Part shown: positions 60,958 to 64,000 of the stretch, piece after piece
How the letters are laid out: every line of letters starts with the position of its first letter
How positions within the stretch are numbered: position 1 is the stretch's first letter
DNA from: Sergeia podlipaevii
Lineage: Eukaryota; Euglenozoa; Kinetoplastea; Trypanosomatida; Trypanosomatidae
NCBI GenBank assembly: GCA_030849805.1
Contig: JASANZ010002254.1
Span: forward strand, 50,607 to 114,606
Length of the DNA stretch: 64,000 nt
Direction of reading: 5' to 3'
Made by a program: the position numbers and the translations under genes
Notes under the pieces: model-generated
Databases searched by the model: none
The model's input: the letters and a program-made list of their open reading frames with translations, nothing else
Told to the model about the DNA's origin: nothing

Positions 60958-63387
60958 TCAGAACCCACAGTTCACGTTGGCCCTATACAACATGTGCTGT
61001 GCAACCGCCTCAGAAAGAATTCTGCGACCATCACTGCTTCCCATGAGTATTGCAATAGTGCTGTCAGCCGGCGTTATGCAGTTGCTTTTCATGTCTGTAA
61101 GAACGTCAAAAACAAAGGGATCCCCGGTGCCAAGAAAGGCCGTTATAATAATGTTGTACGTAGTAACTTTGAGCTTCACGCTGTTGATGCGGGCGTCGTC
61201 AAAGAGGGCAACAATGGCACGCCGGTTCTCGCGCTCGCGGTACATGGAAAACAGCACATCATAGGTGGACGCATTCGCCTCAAGGGTGTGGCTAGTCTTT
61301 ATTTCATCGAAAAGAATGCCAATCTCTTCGTACCGCTTCTTCTTTAAGTAGTACTCCATCACTATGGTGTAGCATTCCACGTCTGCAAGGGGAATAACCT
61401 CCTGACCACACACTTTCATGCGGGCAAACAGGGTTTCAATCTGCGGTGCCTGTAGGTCGCAGTAGAGGCGATATAGATGATGAAACACCCGCAAGGCTAA
61501 CAACATCTTGGACTTGATACATTGCTCGATTGCAGCAGTCGGCCTCTCTATGTTCTTCTGCAGACGGCAAACATCAATCATCAAGCAATATGTGTCGTCG
61601 TTGGGTGTCACCTTGGAGAAGAGGCTATTCATGTCGTCGTATAACGCAAGGGCCTCCTCCAGTTTATTGAGCTGCAAATACCCTTTCATCACGATGTTGT
61701 ACGTCTCCGTATCAGCCTTGGCACCAAACTCGTTAATGCCGAGTTTCATCTCTTCAAAATTCGTAAGCAACTCCTCATCCCCAAGTGCTGCTAGCACCCC
61801 CATAAAGCGGTTATACAGCGCACTATCAATAAGCAACCGCCGCGCCTTCGCCTCAGCCATCATCTCAAGTGACCATGCCTTGTTCAGCGTCTCTTCGCAT
61901 ATTCGCAGCACCAACATCGCCATGTTGCGATCAATGTGAATGTTTTTGTTCGTCATGTGCTTGTACAGTACTTGGCACTTTGGTGCATACCCGAGTCGTT
62001 GGCACGCCTTCATCATGAGCATGTAGGTCTCAATGTTTGGGTTCACACCGGCAGCGTTGATGCCTCCGCACTCCTGCGGATCCTCCGACCGCATGGCCTC
62101 TTCGAGTGTAGCTCGCACCTCCTCGTCAGTGGACTGCTCTACTTCCGGTGCCGCAGCTGCTACTCCATCTCCATCTGCAGCCACAGCGTGTACGTTACCA
62201 TTGGGCTGGTCAGACTCCTCCGGATGCATGGAGATCTTCAGCTTTTTCTTTTTCTTGAGCATCTGCTGCTTACGCTCCTCCGCCTCCGCCAGGACATTGT
62301 AGCCATGAAGCACCTGCTGATACACCAAGAAGATGCGAACATCCTCGCACTCCAGTAGCACCGCAAGCACACGGTTGTAGCTGTATGTGTTGGGCACCAC
62401 ACAGATAGCCTCCATCTCGGAGAGAAGTGTGAGAGCCAGTTCCGCAAGGGCAAGCTTGCCTTGAACGATTTGATCACGTGTGCGATGCATACTAGCGTAG
62501 CGGCCACGAGCCATTACGTAGTCGAGCCTTCGCTCGCACACAGAGAGGAGTGTGTTGTACGTGAATACGTCCGGGATAAGGCCACGCTTCTTCATCTCCT
62601 CAAAAAGCTGAAACACACGATCGTAATCATCGTGTATGCAGGCTGCCTTGAGCACTGTATTGTACGTGCGATTTGTAGGCACAATGTCATAGCCCTTCAG
62701 TTCATGAAACACACGCAGCGTTTCGCTATAGGGAGCACTGTCGACAAGAGAGCTCATCAAGCAGTTGAATGTGTTCACATCCATCTCCACGCCATTCTCT
62801 TTCATTTCATTCACCAGATAAGTTGCTTGAGCTACATCGCGCGCCGCCGCACAGTACCCTAACAGCGTGTTATACGTGGAGGTATCAGGCACTAGGTTGA
62901 AAAGGTCGCGCATTTGTTGATAGAGAAGAAATGCACGGTTATACTGAGCCCCTCGCTCGCACGCACGAAAAAGCAGACGGAAAGTCTCCACGTCCGGTCT
63001 AACACTTGCGTTAGCTTTAACTCCCTCCGCCTTGATCTCCTCGTACAGAGAAAAAATGACACCGTTACTATACCGCACCATGCGTTTCATAAGCAAGTTG
63101 TAGGTTTGCGTGACCATCGGAATGCCCTCCGCATGCATCCGATCATGAATGAGCATGACAAAATTATAAGCATTCTCGTTTGGTCTAGATTCCCGCAGCA
63201 AGTTATTAAAGCTCGCCGTGTAAGGGGCACACTCAGAGACCAGCCGGTAGTCCTCGTCATGGAACTCCGCCGCGTTGACTTGTGAGTCCGATTGATCCCT
63301 GCCCTGCGTGCGCACGATGCGGTCCTCATTGCCGTTGGGGCGAACGATGATCACCTCAGCAGCAGGCTTGTTCACGTGATGCTCCAT
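60958..63387 (-). CDS. pentatricopeptide repeat (PPR) protein
   Basis: An 809-residue protein from an ATG. It is a chain of degenerate 35-residue PPR helices from about residue 60 to the end. Clear repeats include NAYNFVMLIHDRMHAEGIP, TYNTLLGYCAAARDVAQA, TFNCLMSSLV, TYNTVLKAACIHDDYDRV, TYNTLLSVCERRLDYVMA and, after a low-complexity Glu/Lys insert (about 385-445), TYNIVMKGYLQLNKLEEA. PPR proteins bind single-stranded RNA one base per repeat, and those of kinetoplastids mostly act in mitochondrial RNA stability, polyadenylation and translation. No clear mitochondrial presequence is seen at this start, so the location is left open. Confidence 0.88.
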   Translation of the reverse strand: MEHHVNKPAAEVIIVRPNGNEDRIVRTQGRDQSDSQVNAAEFHDEDYRLVSECAPYTASFNNLLRESRPNENAYNFVMLIHDRMHAEGIPMVTQTYNLLMKRMVRYSNGVIFSLYEEIKAEGVKANASVRPDVETFRLLFRACERGAQYNRAFLLYQQMRDLFNLVPDTSTYNTLLGYCAAARDVAQATYLVNEMKENGVEMDVNTFNCLMSSLVDSAPYSETLRVFHELKGYDIVPTNRTYNTVLKAACIHDDYDRVFQLFEEMKKRGLIPDVFTYNTLLSVCERRLDYVMARGRYASMHRTRDQIVQGKLALAELALTLLSEMEAICVVPNTYSYNRVLAVLLECEDVRIFLVYQQVLHGYNVLAEAEERKQQMLKKKKKLKISMHPEESDQPNGNVHAVAADGDGVAAAAPEVEQSTDEEVRATLEEAMRSEDPQECGGINAAGVNPNIETYMLMMKACQRLGYAPKCQVLYKHMTNKNIHIDRNMAMLVLRICEETLNKAWSLEMMAEAKARRLLIDSALYNRFMGVLAALGDEELLTNFEEMKLGINEFGAKADTETYNIVMKGYLQLNKLEEALALYDDMNSLFSKVTPNDDTYCLMIDVCRLQKNIERPTAAIEQCIKSKMLLALRVFHHLYRLYCDLQAPQIETLFARMKVCGQEVIPLADVECYTIVMEYYLKKKRYEEIGILFDEIKTSHTLEANASTYDVLFSMYRERENRRAIVALFDDARINSVKLKVTTYNIIITAFLGTGDPFVFDVLTDMKSNCITPADSTIAILMGSSDGRRILSEAVAQHMLYRANVNCGF

Positions 63388-63938
63388 ATACTTTTCTATC
63401 CCAGGGGTTCGCTTATATGTACTTACTTATTCTTTATGTTACCAGACAATAACAAAAAAAAAAAAATGGACAACCAGTAAAATTTAACAAACCAACAAAA
63501 AAAAAGACATCGGTAGTGAAAAGAAACACATCGACCAAAGTATCAGCTGCCGAGGCACTGACCTATAGAGGCACCCTAACACCAAAAGGTATCGATAGAC
63601 AGGTGAAACAAAAACAGCTCATAAATATCTTTTCTTTCGGTAATAACAGAAGGAAATACCTCACATGAGACCAAATGCAAGAAAATCAATAAAAACATAT
63701 GCAGAAGCGAAAAAACAACAACAACAATAAAAAGAACGACAAAGACTGAAAACAGGAGAGAAGAGAGAGGAGGTGTAGCCACTTCACGTACGTGTGTGAG
63801 TACAGCCATATTCGCCACCATCATCAACAAGAATATAAGAATGCCTCTAAGCACCTCCCACCTACAACCTTCATCGAGAAGTTGTTTCTATAAATATAGT
63901 CGTCACAAAAGCAACACAATCCCTCAGTATATATTCGC
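63388..63938. other. intergenic spacer
   Basis: AT-rich. A 13-base T-tract on the minus strand (complement of about 63454-63466) and an AG at 63432-63433 make a plausible splice acceptor for the PPR gene. No gene is seen. Confidence 0.6.
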
Positions 63939-64000
63939 TTAGACAACATTCTGGATGTCGGCAGCAAACTGGATATGCTGGCGGATCATGTCTTGGAAGG
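63939..64000 (-). CDS. 3' end of an unidentified gene cut by the right edge
   Basis: From the right edge the minus strand reads FQDMIRQHIQFAADIQNVV and then TAA at 63939-63941. Base composition changes from AT-rich spacer to coding-like exactly at the stop codon, and the strand fits the block. Only 19 full codons are visible, so the product cannot be named. Confidence 0.5.
   Translation of the reverse strand, partial: FQDMIRQHIQFAADIQNVV

Overview
The window looks like nuclear DNA of a kinetoplastid, most likely a trypanosomatid. Intron-free genes lie in long same-strand blocks. They are separated by AT-rich spacers full of homopolymers and microsatellites, and the coding strand often carries a pyrimidine tract followed by AG just before a start codon, as expected for spliced-leader trans-splicing. 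The standard code reads cleanly. Gene content also fits: a recapping-type mRNA capping enzyme with a kinase domain, CPSF160, RPB7, a BBSome subunit, a type-3-like peptide deformylase and a PPR protein. The species cannot be named from the sequence.

Layout: positions 1-6716 carry three plus-strand genes. They are a SAPS-like phosphatase regulatory protein cut by the left edge, a ubiquitin-like/coiled-coil protein and a 2-oxoglutarate/Fe(II) oxygenase. Positions 6717-8392 are a convergent strand-switch region holding a GC-rich island. From 8393 to the right edge everything recognised is on the minus strand and would be transcribed right to left: an unidentified gene tail at the edge, a PPR protein, a coiled-coil protein, an ArfGAP, BBS9, a ubiquitin-specific protease, four tandem SEC14/GOLD lipid-transfer genes, RPB7, a 94-residue membrane protein, a divergent kinase, peptide deformylase, a Wss1-like protease with zinc fingers, a coiled-coil protein, a PPPDE peptidase, CPSF160, a LicD-like protein, and finally two adjacent capping-enzyme paralogues.

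Genes in such blocks are usually functionally mixed, so neighbourhood says little about pathway except in the two paralogue clusters. The first is the capping pair. The upstream copy keeps all recognised guanylyltransferase motifs, while the downstream copy keeps the P-loop kinase domain but has lost the nucleotidyl-lysine and motif V. The second is the SEC14 array. Three members end in a GOLD domain, while the fourth stops at a TAG that is followed, in the same frame, by a recognisable first half of a GOLD domain. These two clusters and the structured GC-rich island between the convergent gene blocks are the observations most worth following up.
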